Assembly (NCBI GenBank): GCA_030141605.1
Contig: JAQGDQ010000152.1
Location: 186,001 to 250,000, forward strand
DNA from: Tubiluchus corallicola
Lineage: Eukaryota > Priapulida > Priapulimorpha > Priapulimorphida > Tubiluchidae
Reading direction: 5' to 3'
DNA: 64,000 nt
This document shows positions 62,911 through 64,000 of the stretch, piece by piece (positions within the stretch are counted from its first letter, which is position 1; the number at the start of each line of letters is the position of its first letter). Made by a program: the position numbers and the translations under genes. The notes under the pieces are model-generated. The model searched no databases. It was not told where the DNA came from and saw only the letters and a program-made list of their open reading frames with translations.

Positions 62911-64000
62911 TTAGTGAACCGCTTCCTTAGCCTCTTGTGAAGCTATCTTATCAAGTATAAATGTTTCCCAGTAACTAGCCAGTCTGCACAACCATTCCTT
63001 CCAATATTTTTCACACAAACTACGATCTAGCATATGAACATCGGCCGGATCACCATTCTCGTACGCAATAATAACTGAAGCATTATCTACATGTAATTCA
63101 ACATTCTGATCATAGTTAAGAGCGCCAACGTAGGCCGTCGCTTGAATCGGATTGTCGAAGGTGTTGCGAAGGAACGGCTTTCTGGTTTTTGATGTCTTCC
63201 AGTCAATAAGACAAAGCTTGTCCTTATACATAGCCACACAATCAATGGCACCAGTGTACCGTAAAAACGGATGGGTAATGTATGTTTCCAGCAATTTAAT
63301 ATCAGTTACATCTTTCCACACATACTGAAGGCTGCTCCAGTAATTTTCCACTAAACCGACAATTGGTATTTCTTCCTTGGGCACTCCGCTCAGCCTACGT
63401 TGAACGCATACATGTAGATTGGATCCTACCCGTAAACTATTATCTCTCAGTTTATCGAAACCATCTTGGCCCAAATCAGCAATCATTTTGTGTTTCCAGC
63501 GTTCCAAAGCAGCCACACTTACTGAAGATGCTGTACTTTTCAGTATCTTACTGACACTAGCATACAGCGAGTCCAGGTCATCTGGAAGTGGAATTTCTGG
63601 AATTCCTGCATCGGATATATCGGCACCCCTAGCGGGATTGCAGAGAGGAAAAGCAAGAATTTGTTTCTTTAACAATGTCAATACTTTTTCTGTCTGCAAT
63701 CGTTCAACAGTGTGTATACATTGTTGAGGAATACTCGATTGAGACAACTCAACATCAGCAGCTTGAATCACATTTGTCCTGCTTTCAGTATCAGAGAATG
63801 AACTATTAGATGCTGTTTCTTTCACATTTTCAGTATCACAGACCACGTTTGCACCAACACGTGTCAGATCTTTGTCTGAATTTATTATAGTACGATTAGT
63901 TTCTGATGCTTCGTCGCAGAAAATAGCACACTCATAAGGCAAAATTTCCTTATCACGATAAATGTTTAAACCCTTAACAACACGGTTTTCCAAAGCATCT
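62911..64000 (-). CDS. MGME1: MGME1-like mitochondrial exonuclease, N-terminus cut by the window edge
   Basis: Open to the right edge (reading ALENRVVKGL inward) and ending at a TAA at 62911-62913, about 362 residues visible with no intron. The C-terminal two thirds carry PD-(D/E)XK nuclease motifs: GSNLHVCVQ (catalytic-region His), YTGAIDCVAMY (Asp) and CLIDWKTSKT (D-x-K), then NPIQATAYVGALN. In MGME1 these ligand the metal and cut single-stranded mtDNA flaps during replication. The N-terminal about 150 residues are acidic and not conserved; a mitochondrial targeting peptide would be beyond the edge. Human MGME1 is 344 residues with several exons. Confidence 0.9.
   Translation of the reverse strand, partial: DALENRVVKGLNIYRDKEILPYECAIFCDEASETNRTIINSDKDLTRVGANVVCDTENVKETASNSSFSDTESRTNVIQAADVELSQSSIPQQCIHTVERLQTEKVLTLLKKQILAFPLCNPARGADISDAGIPEIPLPDDLDSLYASVSKILKSTASSVSVAALERWKHKMIADLGQDGFDKLRDNSLRVGSNLHVCVQRRLSGVPKEEIPIVGLVENYWSSLQYVWKDVTDIKLLETYITHPFLRYTGAIDCVAMYKDKLCLIDWKTSKTRKPFLRNTFDNPIQATAYVGALNYDQNVELHVDNASVIIAYENGDPADVHMLDRSLCEKYWKEWLCRLASYWETFILDKIASQEAKEAVH

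Overview
The window is nuclear DNA of an animal. It is AT-rich, has short GT-AG introns, and carries orthologues of metazoan genes: a MAP3K1/MEKK1 kinase with SWIM zinc finger, RING, TOG/ARM-like region and kinase domain; FANCE; a GM2-activator-like ML protein; MGME1; and VCP/p97. The density of minisatellites, small DNA transposons (MITEs), LINE 3' ends, and tRNA- and 5S-derived SINE-like repeats suggests an invertebrate. I cannot name the species or phylum from sequence alone. A 2-base N gap lies at 56005-56006.

Layout. 1-5854: intergenic, with a 36-copy 22-bp minisatellite, a TTAA-flanked MITE, microsatellites and two LINE 3' ends. 5855-12459 (minus): a four-exon secreted ML/GM2-activator-like gene that I assembled from splice sites and phases; its first intron holds a 1.47-kb 32-bp satellite with a 13-unit higher-order period. 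12460-19719: no gene seen; it holds a 5S-rRNA-derived SINE, a head-to-head SINE pair and a hAT-like MITE. 19720-35848 (minus): MAP3K1-like gene, 18 exons assembled with consistent phases; the first exon(s) were not found. 35849-39739: mostly intergenic, with one small hAT MITE and one unassigned candidate exon. 39768-42185 (minus): an intronless complete VCP. 42291-49561: gene-poor, with a 48-bp array and a LINE fragment. 49562-51045 (plus): two-exon C2H2 zinc-finger gene with eight fingers. 52171-61450 (minus): FANCE-like gene, nine exons in frame. 62911-64000 (minus): MGME1-like nuclease, running off the window edge.

The most unusual signal is that two unrelated genes, MAP3K1 and FANCE, each carry a minisatellite whose unit is an exon-intron junction. 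In MAP3K1 the unit is 54 bp: about 44 nt of the RING exon, including zinc ligands, plus about 10 nt of intron with GTAAGT. It is present ten times, and every copy keeps frame and phase. In FANCE the unit is 35 bp: about 14 nt of exon plus 21 nt of intron. It is present eight times, each donor is followed by its own complement so it can fold into a hairpin, and use of a distal donor would introduce a stop. These arrays multiply 5' splice sites at one junction. They could produce variable-length RING proteins in the first case and masked or decoy donors in the second.

The genes do not form one pathway. MAP3K1 is a signalling kinase and E3 ligase, VCP a ubiquitin-dependent unfoldase, FANCE a Fanconi core-complex subunit, MGME1 a mitochondrial DNA exonuclease and the ML protein a lysosomal or secreted lipid carrier. 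FANCE and the zinc-finger gene are tail-to-tail, VCP and the zinc-finger gene are divergent, and MGME1 lies upstream of FANCE on the same strand.
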